Source: a virus
IMG/VR virus record: IMGVR_UViG_3300022074_007082
Coordinates: 1-60,316 of that record
Strand: one strand, 5' to 3'
DNA length: 60,316 nucleotides
The notes below the pieces were generated by a model. It saw nothing but the letters and a program-made list of their open reading frames with translations, did not search any database and was not told where the DNA came from. This document shows positions 41,601 to 52,400 of the stretch, one piece after another. Position 1 is the stretch's first letter, and the number at the start of each line of letters is the position of its first letter. A program made the position numbers and the translations under genes.

Positions 41601-44600
41601 GTCTGACTCTGGCGGAGCATTTGCTGTAGAAGATTTCTCCTACGGAACGACAGACGCCATTACAAGGGGTGACCTATCAACCCTACTTTCTAGGCAACAT
41701 ACTGGGCGAGGACTGTACTTTGGTCCGTCTAGGACAGATGCTATTAAGAAAGAGAGAGTCTACACATATAAGCAGCAAGTGCCCGAAAACTTGGACATTG
41801 CTGATACAGTGAAGATTATCAATAAGGATCAAGAATTCTTTACCCCCAGAACAAGACCAATTACATTTAGTTTCGCCGCTGAAAAGAGTATGTATCAGAA
41901 CATATCCGAAGAGATGCTCAACTTCATGGCTTACTCTGCTGAATCTAGTGGCTTAGAGAATTTGGTCGGAGACCCAATAAACAAGTATAGACCAGAATAC
42001 AAGCTGATGCAGAAGATCAGAAACATTTTCTTTGAGAGAATTTCAAATACGGCAGATCTTGATAAATATTTAGATTTCTATAAGTGGCTGGATGGTTCTG
42101 TTAGTTTTATGATCTCTCAACTTGTCCCTGCTTCCTCTGAGATAGAAGGTGTTAGAAATATTGTCGAGAGTCACATCCTAGAGAGAAATAAGATCCAACA
42201 TAGGTTTCCAACCTTTGAATTTGGATCCAACGATCCCGCAGGGTCAATAAACGGAATCAATGAGCTTCTTTATAACTGGGAGTTTGGTCATGCCCCAACG
42301 TTCCCTTCACCGGGCGTTGCAGCAACAACAACAATTACAGCAACAGCGACCCCAACAGCCGGTAAGCAGATAACTTTACGACAACTTTTGGCTGGTGGTT
42401 CAACCAATTCGGTTACCTTTACTGTGCATAATACAACAACAAGCGGAAACAACTTTGCTAAAACAGGTGCAGATCACGGTCTGACGAATTTAAAAACACT
42501 CATCGATGCAGCAGGAATATATACGACTAGTGCTGTTCAAAACTTGGGTGGAGGATCTTATAGACTAACAATAACGCAAAATTTAAAAGGTGCATTGGGA
42601 AATACGACTGTTACCAGCAACGTTGACAACTATACAGTAGCTGGCGCTGCTAGCGCTGCTGCTGATGGAGTCTTTTCTGACGGCATTGATAGAAAATACC
42701 AAGAAGATAGCTGCAACTGGTGGAATAAGAAAGTAAACAGGCAAGATCCAATCTTGGCGACAGGAATTAGTGATGTAGACGTTGGTAGAGCCACAATACA
42801 TTCCGCCTCTTTGCAGGTGTTTAATAGAAGATTTAGCTCTCCATATAAAATAACTGCAAGAGAGGGTAACGGAGCACTCAAGACAAAGTATAACAAGAGA
42901 TCAATTGTTATGACTGAGACTGAGCCGTTTGCCAACACAAAAACAATTACATATAACACCACTACATTTACAACATCGAGTGTCATATGTCTAGATGACG
43001 TAAAGATTAATCCAAATCTTAAGAGGCAGGCAGATTATCAAGTACAGCTAAGTGATACAACAAATACAAAATCAAAGTATTCAAGTGGTTTAGTCGCGCC
43101 GTATACTTTCTTTTCCTCAAGCGCCAAAGCAGTCGCTACTGGGGTGCCGACTGGATTTCAAGCTGGACCAGACCACTTAAGAGATTACTATTTGGATACA
43201 AAGGAGATACCGGCTCAGGGTCCATTCACTAGGCAGCACGTCGGTGGTAATCAATATAGAAATCTTGGATTTGCATACAAACCGGCTCAATTAAACAGAC
43301 CAACAGATCCAAGAAAAGATGTATTTCCGCAGGCGTGGTATTCGCTAGCAACTTTTGGCGGAGGTAATTTTTACTATACTATCGTTAATCCAAGTTATTT
43401 CAACTCTACTTTCACGAGAGCAGATTACACAAGAGACTTTATAGCGAAGAGCCCTGTTAATATAAAGAATATCAAGACAGTCAACACAACTTTTAGCAGC
43501 AGTTATGGTAGCATGCTTAGTTTGGGTAACTATGCTCACAATTATGAAGTAGTCCAAACTGCCGATAGAAGTGTTAACAATAGATATTTAGCTGAAAACA
43601 AGATATTAAACACATCCTCAGTTGCATCTCCCTATATAAGAGACTTAAACGACTTTGCGTTACCAGACAGAGGCAGACACTCGGCTATTATGGTCAATAG
43701 ATTCTCTGCTCCGGGTGGTCCCGAAGTAAATGGTCGAGGATTCCTAGATGTAGAATCGGAAACCTTCTCTGTTTACAATGCAATACCATTTAGAAATCTA
43801 ACTGTAAGGCAACCTCTCAACACTTGGCTGACAAAGCATAGTGCCTTTGGTGGTTATGATAGTGAGTATGGAGCGCCATCAGCCTCTTTCCACAAAACTC
43901 AGCGTAATGGAGCAAAAAGAATACTAAGCAGTAGCGCAGGTCCTAGAGCAAATAATTCTGGATTCTCTACAGGCTCTGAATATGACAACTATTGGGTTCA
44001 ACATATGATCCCAAGGTCTGATATGGGGTATGCTTGGATTACAGCATCTGCCACAAATGTAATATTTGGATACGAGCAGCCGAATGTTGCCAATGCCTCC
44101 ATGGCTTCAACAGATCTTTCTTTTATTGGAGCTAGCCAGCACCAATCATTTTTAAGTACCTTTGGACTTCCAGCGGTCTATAGGTGGTTTGGTAGCGCCA
44201 AAACAGAAGGAGTTCGAACTGATTTCGTGGGCTTAAACTCACACATAATTGGAGATATAACATCCTCTACAAATACTTTAGGATTTTCATTGAATGCTGA
44301 TTTTGTCAATGGAGGATTACTCCCAGAGACAGACGCTAATATAAAAACAGGTCTCGCGGGAGCTAGCGCTGTTTTAAATGGCATAAACTTGAACAGAAAC
44401 GGAGCAGGAGGCTTTTCATCTTGGAAACAAGTAAGGCAGTCATATCATCCCATAGTAAGGTATCACAACAAAAGAAACGTTATTAGCTTAGTAACCTCTT
44501 CTGTGGTTTTGTATAATGATGAGGGAATTGCAAAGGTAAAGCCAGACACAATATCATTTACACTGTCGCCTGTAACTTTTGCTCACAAGCCCCTAAAGCA

Positions 44601-47600
44601 TCACTTTACTTTGAAGTCGACTGGAGAAGATTTGTTTGTCGACAGTACATATGCAAATAACTTGCAAACATTCTCCTACAAAAGAATAAACGATATTATT
44701 GGATTTGAAGCTAAGGATGGAGATGAGGTTTACGACAACCTAAAAAGAATATACATTGATAAATACTTGGGCGCAACTAGCCCAATTGGTGATTTCGTCA
44801 ATTTAAAATACTCAGAAACAGTTTATCCAAGAAAGAATTTTACTGGATTAGCTAAGTCTAGGGGAAGAGAAAACTATACAGGAACCCCCGGATCAGAAGA
44901 CTACAATAAAGCACTGGGCTCTTCTCTTACTTTTTGGAAAGGTAATATTGATAATCGTCTAAGAACGGATAATGAAGCCAAGACAATGGGTGATGTAGTG
45001 ATACACAGCGCCTCGGCACCCTTTGGTCTTATAGATTTAAGTAACTGGCCGCTAGATGCTGAAGAGCCATTTCTCGATTATCTTTTGGTGTCTGCTTCTG
45101 CTGGTGCTGGCGATGATGACTTTGATCCGTATTTCTGGAGCCCACTTGGTCCGTCTGGTGCGTTTTTAAGACCAGATTTAGAACCAAGATGGAATAATGT
45201 TGATAAAAACGGTGAATTATCACACGCAGGGTGGCTCCTTAGCTTATATGACATTAATGCAGATGGAAAGTATAATCTAGATGGCTTGGGGGCCAGAGGT
45301 CCATTAACAAATCTTAGGTTCTATGGCACAAGAGCAACAGCTTCTATACAGTATGAGTATCCAAACTTGGTTTGGTCTGGATCTTTTCCATACGGTCCTA
45401 GACCAAAAGATGGAAACACTGGTGGCTCTGGGGTTGGTGACGCTCATATGATTAATCAATCCTCGGCATCATTACATCTAATTCCGCCATTCCGAACAGA
45501 TGTGCTTAGTGGCAGAAGACCATGGTTTGATTCATATGAAGATTATGCAAATGATATTAGATATATGGCTAAAGAGCACACAATAATCCCAGAGTTCAGA
45601 ATAAGTGAACATATGGATTATTATATTGATAATGGATTCAAGGCTGATAACAACAAGTTTATGACTTTGGTGGGCGCGTCCCTTAATAATACCGGCAGTG
45701 CGACTTCTGAAACTGGAGCTTTTCAACAGCAATTTTTCAATATATACTCAAACACGGACTTCCTAAGTAAGATAGTTGATTTGAAAACGGATCATAAGAA
45801 AGGAAATGTTGGTCTTCCAACTGAAATATCCTTGAAAGTCAAAGCAGTTAAGAAGTTATTACCATATCAAGGTTTCTACCCTGCTCTTAGGGCAGTGCAA
45901 CTGGGACAATTATTTTCAGCTTCATACGGACCATACATCACTGGCTCTAATAACTATGCCGCAGAAAACGAGAATCACCAAGGTAGATTGGCAGCTTTAT
46001 ATCAACCATTCTTCGCTCCGGGAATCTTCTTTAATACGATTAAGTCAGGTATAGCTGTTGATTATTCAGTTCACACGGGGTCAATTCCGGCTGGACTAGA
46101 AGCAATATACACCAGATGGGGAAGAAACCCGACCGCAGAAATAGATCTAGGGGTCGACAGTCCATATAGCGCCTCAAACATGGCGATGAGTCTGTTTACT
46201 GAAGCTCCTAATTTCTCTTTCCCTTTTGAGGCAATATTAAATCCAGATCGTTACTTTCCTGCTACCGGATCTAACGACACTTTAACTAAAGGTGATGTTG
46301 AGCAAGAGGGTATCGGGTTCAGGAATGCCGATATATTTTTCGCTTATCCCCACTTCACTGGCTCTTTAAGCCATGACGCAAACGTAACTTATGCTGATCC
46401 TTGGTCGGCAACTTCTACGTCTCCAACTACTGGAACAAGACAGGACTTTTTCTTCTCTTGGCAAGGACAGTCCGATGTAAGATACTCTTTGGCAGCCAAC
46501 AATTTCTTTGCAGAGGTAGAAAACTTCTTTCTAGAAAGCAGATCTCCTACTTCTTTTGTGTCTAAGCCTGCAAAAGATTTCAAGCCAATGGTATCGGGAA
46601 GTGTCTATATCATGGACGTTGTATTGTCGAAGACTGAGAACTTTGTTTCGTATGAAGGTCCTTCAGGATCATTCCAGTTTAATCCTTTCACTGGATCAGC
46701 ATCGACTTCCGATGAGGTTACTAAGGTAGACCCAACGAATGCACTAGGGAGAGCAAGGTGTTTCGATAAGAGTCCATATGTTTCAGCCAGAGGTATGCAT
46801 TACGGTCCTCCGTACCTAGCACAGCCTTATATATTTGGAAATCCAGAAAGTGGAAGTGCTTTCTTTGAAGATCCTTGCTATGCAATACATACTCCTCCTT
46901 ACTTTTATGGAGATGCTGTTGCTAGAATTGAGGTTAGACCTCACGAAATATATGACCTAACCCCAGATCAGTCAATTAAGATTGAATTTGATGAGATGAT
47001 AGCGAATGCACAGATTCTTACAAAATATTTCAATTCTAATCAAAGAGCAAAAGATTTGCAAAATCCATCTTTTAGAAAGTTGTTTCCAGCAGGAACAAAT
47101 CAGATGCAGATTTCTTCCTCCGTTGATCTTTTTGGGAGAGTCCAATTAAAAAATGCTCAATACTCAAACCAAAAAGATGCAGATGGCAACTTTATACCAG
47201 ATGGATCAAGCACTCCCGGAGAAGCTTCGGACCAAATGGCATGGGTTATTGAAAGCAAATTTGAATGCCCTTCAATTAACTTAGCAGATATGGATGTTGA
47301 TTCTTTGGGTGCTGGCATTGGTCTTGGTAGAGAAAAATATTATACTCGTGGTATTTGGAAAGGATATGGTCAACCCACGAGCGGATCAGACGGTATATTC
47401 TTGCAAATTAGAGAGTCAGATCCGATGAACGTGTTTAGTAAAGTTGGAGCAAAAATGCACCCAACGAATGGCTCCCCCCTCACAGGATCCCTTATTGATG
47501 TTTGCGGTTTTGAAACTAGGAAAAGTAGAATTGGAGAAATAGCCTCCACCAGAACTATCTCGGAAGCAATTGTTGCGATGCCGATTGATAAGAATGGCGA

Positions 47601-48381
47601 CTTTTATGAAATAGACGCAGGGGTGTTTTTGCAACATATTCTAAACATAAATGCCGGAGATCCAGACGTAAAGGTTGGACAGTTTGGTTCAGAGGCAGAT
47701 ATAGCTACTACATCGATTGGGAATATGATCAGAAAAATGAAAAAGTATTATATCCCACCTCAGTTGGATGCTATAAACAATGGCTCTGTTTCCCCGAAAG
47801 TGATGTATATTTTTGAATTCAATCATAATTTAAATAAGGGTGATTTGTCAAACATATGGCAAAATGTTATGCCCGATATCGCCACAACTGCCGAGCTAGA
47901 CGAGGCTGTAATTAAGCACAGATTAGATTCTCAGTTTGAATTCTTTGGATCTTTACCAAAGCCGGATAATGCAGCATTAACTAACGCTAGCGTAAATCCA
48001 TTCATCAATGAAGACTTGGATATACGCTGGATGGTGTTTAAGGTTAAGCAACGAGGAAAGAATAATTACAACAACGTAACAAAGAAATCCGAAACATCAT
48101 TGGGCTTCTCCTTTACAAACGAAGAAGAATTGGCTTCCTTTACTTCTTCTCCAAATAAAGAATTAAAGTACAGTTACAATTGGCCATATGATTTCTTCTC
48201 ATTGGTTGAGTTAGCACAAGTGGATTCTGAAGTTACTTTTGAAAAATCTGATATTCCAACATCCCAACAAGCAGGTCAGGTCTCTCAAAACTTGAATGCA
48301 GCTCAAGGCACTATAGGAGGACCCAACCCCCCAACTGTCGTTATTGAAGATCCCGAATTAGACCCAGATGCAGCAATATGA
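38665..48381 (+). CDS. Giant virion protein (3238 aa) with two LamG-like domains and a gpI-like tail segment
   Basis: This is one open frame of 3238 codons. Residues about 193-394 form a LamG/concanavalin-like domain (TVEFWLKLP, HYAFVAKN, LYINGYQVDTV, FFDEFRFWKKSRN), and residues about 721-979 form a second, more diverged one. Residues about 621-652 read IYTNIYNNLNFITKAKGTEK, which resembles the helical K-x-x-G-T-x-x-x-x core of tail protein I. About residues 1231-1341 lies a Thr-rich insertion like that in the preceding protein. The second half is long, aromatic and unrecognised. Probably a wedge or receptor-contacting baseplate protein (gp7-like in position) with glycan-binding modules. Confidence 0.75.
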   Translation: MAKKTKDLFRKKYPSRASMYASKNLLSSSSDSVGREVESALYTEQFIKDRDRYKPNIDFTDPSNFVRFGSAKEYYEKSIENIYKTYPYDGSLKEKLEWHNSSSYFDNYFFEYEYPRTNGYISIGQNWTADSTTAEDAVDKIVAASSPQYISIQGGPHGPQAPAYDPNYDKALTYKRPEHKANIFDSEINQKQNLTIDGTTGNTVEFWLKLPTNSPTGQDSPSYAYFDLWNESTDKTSSGEYGRLLVETRLDKTLDGTYTDDSLFHITYMSGNSGAERSPIGPTSLLTSQNITLTDWNHYAFVAKNNPTGSNHLLFDLYINGYQVDTVHTGSQISEVRTGPFNANIGAYRYNPASNLAVANGEGSISGSFFDEFRFWKKSRNQKDIALYWFTQIGGGTNTDYGLKNSKYTGSLNPVDLGVYYKFNEGIVGSGLDSTVLDYSGRVSNGTYNNYSFTSTMPELRFTSSAMVESNASDREFKDPILYSIHPTVADLKTEITAKGIEYDSKNSMSLYNMMPMWILDDDEEKDKKTVKKLTQIMASYFDELFIQTERLNKLKDETYISGSVSGSIYKPLPFADKLLHSRGFMTTELFANASVLESLANRDETKEFKSELVNVKNQIYTNIYNNLNFITKAKGTEKSIRNLLRCYGIDDNIYALSFYANNSDITLNQSITPKIIRKNYVNFATASNQGALVYQSTASSNANSVMYITGSTNAASGFDNDLGFTLEAEVIFPRELAIDNPKKGETEYTPISASLFGMHSVPLVQSNEADTTWSTTDYASLQVYAVRERNSGIYPSNNEDQIKFVLTGTNVNASTEASIPFLTSSVYSDVYEGEKWNFAVKVYPTKYPNLGAVSGTSGHTVEFQGINTQADTVINHFVLTGSVSNGTNVLSDKKRVYIGSHRTNYTGSLIVGTNVRMSSCRYWAIPLETQELISHAIDATNYGVFNPAQSAYLFQEYGVNIPKIRTLALHWDFNQNTGSDSGGAFAVEDFSYGTTDAITRGDLSTLLSRQHTGRGLYFGPSRTDAIKKERVYTYKQQVPENLDIADTVKIINKDQEFFTPRTRPITFSFAAEKSMYQNISEEMLNFMAYSAESSGLENLVGDPINKYRPEYKLMQKIRNIFFERISNTADLDKYLDFYKWLDGSVSFMISQLVPASSEIEGVRNIVESHILERNKIQHRFPTFEFGSNDPAGSINGINELLYNWEFGHAPTFPSPGVAATTTITATATPTAGKQITLRQLLAGGSTNSVTFTVHNTTTSGNNFAKTGADHGLTNLKTLIDAAGIYTTSAVQNLGGGSYRLTITQNLKGALGNTTVTSNVDNYTVAGAASAAADGVFSDGIDRKYQEDSCNWWNKKVNRQDPILATGISDVDVGRATIHSASLQVFNRRFSSPYKITAREGNGALKTKYNKRSIVMTETEPFANTKTITYNTTTFTTSSVICLDDVKINPNLKRQADYQVQLSDTTNTKSKYSSGLVAPYTFFSSSAKAVATGVPTGFQAGPDHLRDYYLDTKEIPAQGPFTRQHVGGNQYRNLGFAYKPAQLNRPTDPRKDVFPQAWYSLATFGGGNFYYTIVNPSYFNSTFTRADYTRDFIAKSPVNIKNIKTVNTTFSSSYGSMLSLGNYAHNYEVVQTADRSVNNRYLAENKILNTSSVASPYIRDLNDFALPDRGRHSAIMVNRFSAPGGPEVNGRGFLDVESETFSVYNAIPFRNLTVRQPLNTWLTKHSAFGGYDSEYGAPSASFHKTQRNGAKRILSSSAGPRANNSGFSTGSEYDNYWVQHMIPRSDMGYAWITASATNVIFGYEQPNVANASMASTDLSFIGASQHQSFLSTFGLPAVYRWFGSAKTEGVRTDFVGLNSHIIGDITSSTNTLGFSLNADFVNGGLLPETDANIKTGLAGASAVLNGINLNRNGAGGFSSWKQVRQSYHPIVRYHNKRNVISLVTSSVVLYNDEGIAKVKPDTISFTLSPVTFAHKPLKHHFTLKSTGEDLFVDSTYANNLQTFSYKRINDIIGFEAKDGDEVYDNLKRIYIDKYLGATSPIGDFVNLKYSETVYPRKNFTGLAKSRGRENYTGTPGSEDYNKALGSSLTFWKGNIDNRLRTDNEAKTMGDVVIHSASAPFGLIDLSNWPLDAEEPFLDYLLVSASAGAGDDDFDPYFWSPLGPSGAFLRPDLEPRWNNVDKNGELSHAGWLLSLYDINADGKYNLDGLGARGPLTNLRFYGTRATASIQYEYPNLVWSGSFPYGPRPKDGNTGGSGVGDAHMINQSSASLHLIPPFRTDVLSGRRPWFDSYEDYANDIRYMAKEHTIIPEFRISEHMDYYIDNGFKADNNKFMTLVGASLNNTGSATSETGAFQQQFFNIYSNTDFLSKIVDLKTDHKKGNVGLPTEISLKVKAVKKLLPYQGFYPALRAVQLGQLFSASYGPYITGSNNYAAENENHQGRLAALYQPFFAPGIFFNTIKSGIAVDYSVHTGSIPAGLEAIYTRWGRNPTAEIDLGVDSPYSASNMAMSLFTEAPNFSFPFEAILNPDRYFPATGSNDTLTKGDVEQEGIGFRNADIFFAYPHFTGSLSHDANVTYADPWSATSTSPTTGTRQDFFFSWQGQSDVRYSLAANNFFAEVENFFLESRSPTSFVSKPAKDFKPMVSGSVYIMDVVLSKTENFVSYEGPSGSFQFNPFTGSASTSDEVTKVDPTNALGRARCFDKSPYVSARGMHYGPPYLAQPYIFGNPESGSAFFEDPCYAIHTPPYFYGDAVARIEVRPHEIYDLTPDQSIKIEFDEMIANAQILTKYFNSNQRAKDLQNPSFRKLFPAGTNQMQISSSVDLFGRVQLKNAQYSNQKDADGNFIPDGSSTPGEASDQMAWVIESKFECPSINLADMDVDSLGAGIGLGREKYYTRGIWKGYGQPTSGSDGIFLQIRESDPMNVFSKVGAKMHPTNGSPLTGSLIDVCGFETRKSRIGEIASTRTISEAIVAMPIDKNGDFYEIDAGVFLQHILNINAGDPDVKVGQFGSEADIATTSIGNMIRKMKKYYIPPQLDAINNGSVSPKVMYIFEFNHNLNKGDLSNIWQNVMPDIATTAELDEAVIKHRLDSQFEFFGSLPKPDNAALTNASVNPFINEDLDIRWMVFKVKQRGKNNYNNVTKKSETSLGFSFTNEEELASFTSSPNKELKYSYNWPYDFFSLVELAQVDSEVTFEKSDIPTSQQAGQVSQNLNAAQGTIGGPNPPTVVIEDPELDPDAAI

Positions 48382-48403
48382 TAATGTTTTTTATGTTCGC
48401 TAG

Positions 48404-48412
48404 CTATTTATA
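48404..48412 (+). promoter_or_regulatory. Candidate late promoter (CTATTTATA)
   Basis: An exact CTATTTATA lies in the 37-base gap before the gene at 48419. T4 geometry puts the transcription start near 48418, one base before the ATG. No ribosome binding site is present in the gap, so a leaderless mRNA is predicted, as at 22289. Confidence 0.62.
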
Positions 48413-48418
48413 GACGCC

Positions 48419-49453
48419 ATGGAATTTTTTGATAGAAAAGAAGAAGTTATAGATATTCAACTTACTCCGTATGGAAAGTATTTGCTTTCGTCCGGGAGGT
48501 GGAAGCCGAGGTACTATGCCTTTTTTGACAACGACGTGATATATGACGTTGCTCACGCATCTATCACAGAAAATCAAAAAGATTCATCCGACAGGATTAA
48601 AGAATCAGTAAGGATGAAAAATCAATCAATCCTTTACGGCATTGAAACATCTTTTAACAGATTAACAAAAGAATACAACATTCCAGAAAAGCAGGGCACT
48701 TGGACACCTCCATCAGACCCAACGCTTCCATCGTTTCCATTGCCACCATATGACAATTACACACAAAATTATGATTTACCATTGGGGAATAGTTCTTTAA
48801 ACTCGACCTTTTTCCCTTCTTTTGATGTTAGGTTTTATTCTGGATTTATGTCAAGTTCTTCAAATCATTACACGGGCTCTATTTCCACGGGAGGTGGAAT
48901 ACCCGAGGCAATACCACAAGTTAATTGCAACTTGACTTTCAAGACCTCTATCGGTCAAGAGCTTGAATTTCAATTGTCCGATGAGGAAACTGCTGGTCCG
49001 ACTACCGAGCCAGCAGAGAAGTACTTAGAAAGCGGACCTCCTGAAAATAGAAAGTATAGTGCTGAAACTTATGCAGATGGAACTTACATCTCGATTGAAT
49101 TGAAAAGATTATTATTTGATGTTCTTGAGAAAAACAGTGTTATTGATAAAGAAAATTTTGACTTGGAAGTCTATAAAGTAGAGACTGTTTCAAAGGGTGG
49201 CCCACAATCAAAGTATGAAAAAGAGCAGCTAACACCCTTAAGATTTGTTAGAGAAGACCCCAGCGGTCAGATAGTTAATATAGGTGAGTCTATTTACAAC
49301 AAGATGACAAACAAGTATTATGAAATTGATAGTAGTTTTGTTGAATACTATTTTGATATTAGAGTCGATAACGAGATAGAACCAGTTCTCACAGAGAGTC
49401 CAAGTGCGATAGTGTTACCAACGAATCCAGAGGAGCCATGTGTTGATCAATGA
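48419..49453 (+). CDS. Virion structural protein with LTxxGxxxLxxG N-terminal module (A)
   Basis: The 344-residue protein begins with a roughly 45-residue module (VIDIQLTPYGKYLLSSGRWK, then YYAFFDNDVIYD) that is also found at the start of the product of 56886. The middle is proline- and serine-rich (residues about 95-150), followed by an acidic beta region. No signal peptide is present. Similar N-terminal modules occur in structural proteins of marine T4-like phages. It begins a new late transcription unit, immediately after a CTATTTATA motif with no ribosome binding site. It ends in an ATGA overlap with the 1344-residue gene. Role: baseplate or tail accessory, inferred. Confidence 0.7.
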   Translation: MEFFDRKEEVIDIQLTPYGKYLLSSGRWKPRYYAFFDNDVIYDVAHASITENQKDSSDRIKESVRMKNQSILYGIETSFNRLTKEYNIPEKQGTWTPPSDPTLPSFPLPPYDNYTQNYDLPLGNSSLNSTFFPSFDVRFYSGFMSSSSNHYTGSISTGGGIPEAIPQVNCNLTFKTSIGQELEFQLSDEETAGPTTEPAEKYLESGPPENRKYSAETYADGTYISIELKRLLFDVLEKNSVIDKENFDLEVYKVETVSKGGPQSKYEKEQLTPLRFVREDPSGQIVNIGESIYNKMTNKYYEIDSSFVEYYFDIRVDNEIEPVLTESPSAIVLPTNPEEPCVDQ

Positions 49454-52400
49454 GTTTAATTACTTCTACAAATAAAGTCTCAATGTCAAGCTTGGATGAA
49501 TTTGGGTTTGGCTTGCCTACAATAAGCATAGTATCTACTGAGCTTATAAGTGATATCTCTTCTTTGCAAGCGAAGCAAGATCCTCACATCGATCATCCCG
49601 GCGAAATTAGTGTACGAAGCTTAAAAAAGATTGATGATACAAACGAAAATAGATCTTTAAAGGTGAGACTAAGACTTTCTTTTAAAGAAACTATCGATCC
49701 GAACGGAGATTTTGCGTATATTAATGCTGGCAAAGACTTGAAATACTTTAAGGTGGCTGTTTTTCAAAGTTTAGATTTTGGTGTCACCGACAATTGCAAT
49801 TATAATACATTAAATCCTAGAAATGGACCTTATTTTAACAACACAGGTGCAATTAAGGGCTTAAGTAAGCAAGTTGGTTCTCCGGGAACAAGTCTAGAAA
49901 ATATAACGAATTTAATCATAGATGCGTACAATAACGCACAGCAGAGCAATAGTGCTTTAGATTTTTCTGCCGATGCCTTAGTTAATAATATTCCGTATGC
50001 AAAAACACAAGACTCTTCAGGGAATACTCTCTACGATATTCCTCTCTTATTTAATTTTGATATCAAGCCCAAAGAGGGCGGGTCAAACCCAGATCATTTG
50101 GCTTATTTTGTTTTTTCATATTTTGATGTCGATGAATACTTGAAAGATGTGAAAGAAACTATTGGACAAGTATTGACCAATGATGATATAATAGACAACA
50201 CATTAGATGAATTAGAAAGCATGACTATGGGAAATATCACATCAGACATCGTTATACTAAATGGTCAATTGCAAGAAGAGGCGTATATATTTCAAGATTC
50301 CAATTTGAATTACTATACAGGACCTTATCACCAAATGTCTGATGGTCAATTTATGAAAGGGGCTTATCATTTGCAGAAGGCGTATGATCAAACTGATTAT
50401 TTAAACAAGATAACGGTCCCTAATTCAAAAATCATTGATAACAGAGAAATTGCAAAGCTAGACAAGGTTGATTACAATTATGCGAAAGTAGCAGATTTTC
50501 TTATTAACCCAGACACTATCCAGACCATTACAAATCCGGGAACAGAGGGTCTTTTAAAAATAGAAAATCCTGTGTTTTCAAAGATGTGGTCAAGTCATGA
50601 TATAACAGGCAAAAATAGGTTTTTATTTTCTATAAATATGGAAAGCCTACTTCTTAAGAGCACAGTATATCCGGGACTTTTGACATCTTTAAAGAAATCT
50701 GAAGAAAGCGGAAATGGAGTTGTGTATTCCTCTCTTTTATCTCAAGTGCAAATAAAAGAATTAAAAATAACAAGAAGGAGAGTGAAAGATTCAATCAATC
50801 TTGATTCAAAGATTAGTAAAAAAAGCTATTCAAAAAACGACAAGCCACTACTAATAGTTCACTCTGTAGATCAAAATGGAAAACTGTCCTCAAAAGTTGA
50901 GATTTCAACAAAATTAGAAATGAGAGTTTCTAATGCACCAAAAAAAGTTGCAACTATTTCTGAAGTTAATATTGACAAGATGAACAAGGGACTAAGAACT
51001 TTTTCTTGTACAGATATTAATGTTAGTGAGAAAGCGGGAGGATTATACGAGTATACTGTAGAACTAGAAGTATCAGACCCAATCCCAAAGTTTCTACAGA
51101 GCAAAATTCAAGAGTTAGAAATACTGCTTTATGGCAACAATTCTTCTAAAGGGTGGAGTAGTTATCTTGAATCCACAAAGGATAGCAACTATTTTGATAG
51201 CTATTCAAATCGATTTAATGTGCAATTTCTTGATCTTTACAACGCTGAATTCAACAACACAGAGGGCTTAACGTTTGTTTCGGATATCATATTTAAATTT
51301 ATGAGCTTGATTTCTCAACTAGACGCTCAAAATTCTCTAAACAACCCCGGTGCGATTATAAAAGCAGCCTCATACCTCATACAGATTTCCGACCCCAACA
51401 CAGGAAACCCAGTGGGGGTTGAGACTGTTGCTGAGTTTATGGATAACACAATTTCATCTCTGCAAGGACTTTTACAAAATACAACATCATATAAAAAAAT
51501 GTCAACCTTGCAAGGTGTTGGAAATTCTCACGTTAAAAACTCAACTCCAAAATTAAACGGAGCTTCATCTTCAAAGACATTTAAAATTTCTCACACGTTC
51601 AAGGAGTTATTCGAGGCTTCTAATACAAGTCGAGATGATCCGTTTGGATATGATTTTCTTTCTACAACACAAAACGCACAGCCAACAAATCTGGGTGGAT
51701 TAAGGACTCTGAACGTTGATGATTACATCAACAGGTGTACGCTAGAAAACAAAAAACTGTTTTTAAATGAGGATGTAGACTTCGAGATAGCTGGACCTGA
51801 CGAAACTGTATATAATCCCGGAGATTCTTTGTTGAACAGAAAATTCTGTTTTTTATCTCCTTCTTTTGTATATGTCCCGAAAAGAGCACCCGGCAATTTA
51901 ATATCGAATAACATTACAGTTAGCGAAGCTGCCGATTTAGCTTTGGACATTATAAGGTACAACAAGGATTCATCTCAGCTTTCATCAACAGGTGGCACTT
52001 TAAATTTATCAAATAGCCCTAGGTCGCTGGAGGTTGATTTGCCAGAAGACACGCAAAAAAGAAGGCTTGATTTGGTTGAATACTTGGCATCTAAAGGTGC
52101 TACTTTTAAAGTGGAAGAGGCTACTTCTGTCATAAACCAAGGACGAGGAAAAACTAGCACGTTTCCTATTAAGTATGGCTTCAACAGACCCTCTTCTAAG
52201 TCAGATGTTGATGATTTTCTTAGCGATGTAAAGAATATATTTCATGCTAGTTCAAAAAATATCCTTAATTCCGCTGTTAATCCAAATCGTCTTTTGATCG
52301 CGATGACAATGCTTAGTGATATGGAATACAAAATAAAGATTTCAAAATTCTATAACTACAACAATATCACATATTATGATTTATCTGACATTGATAGGGC

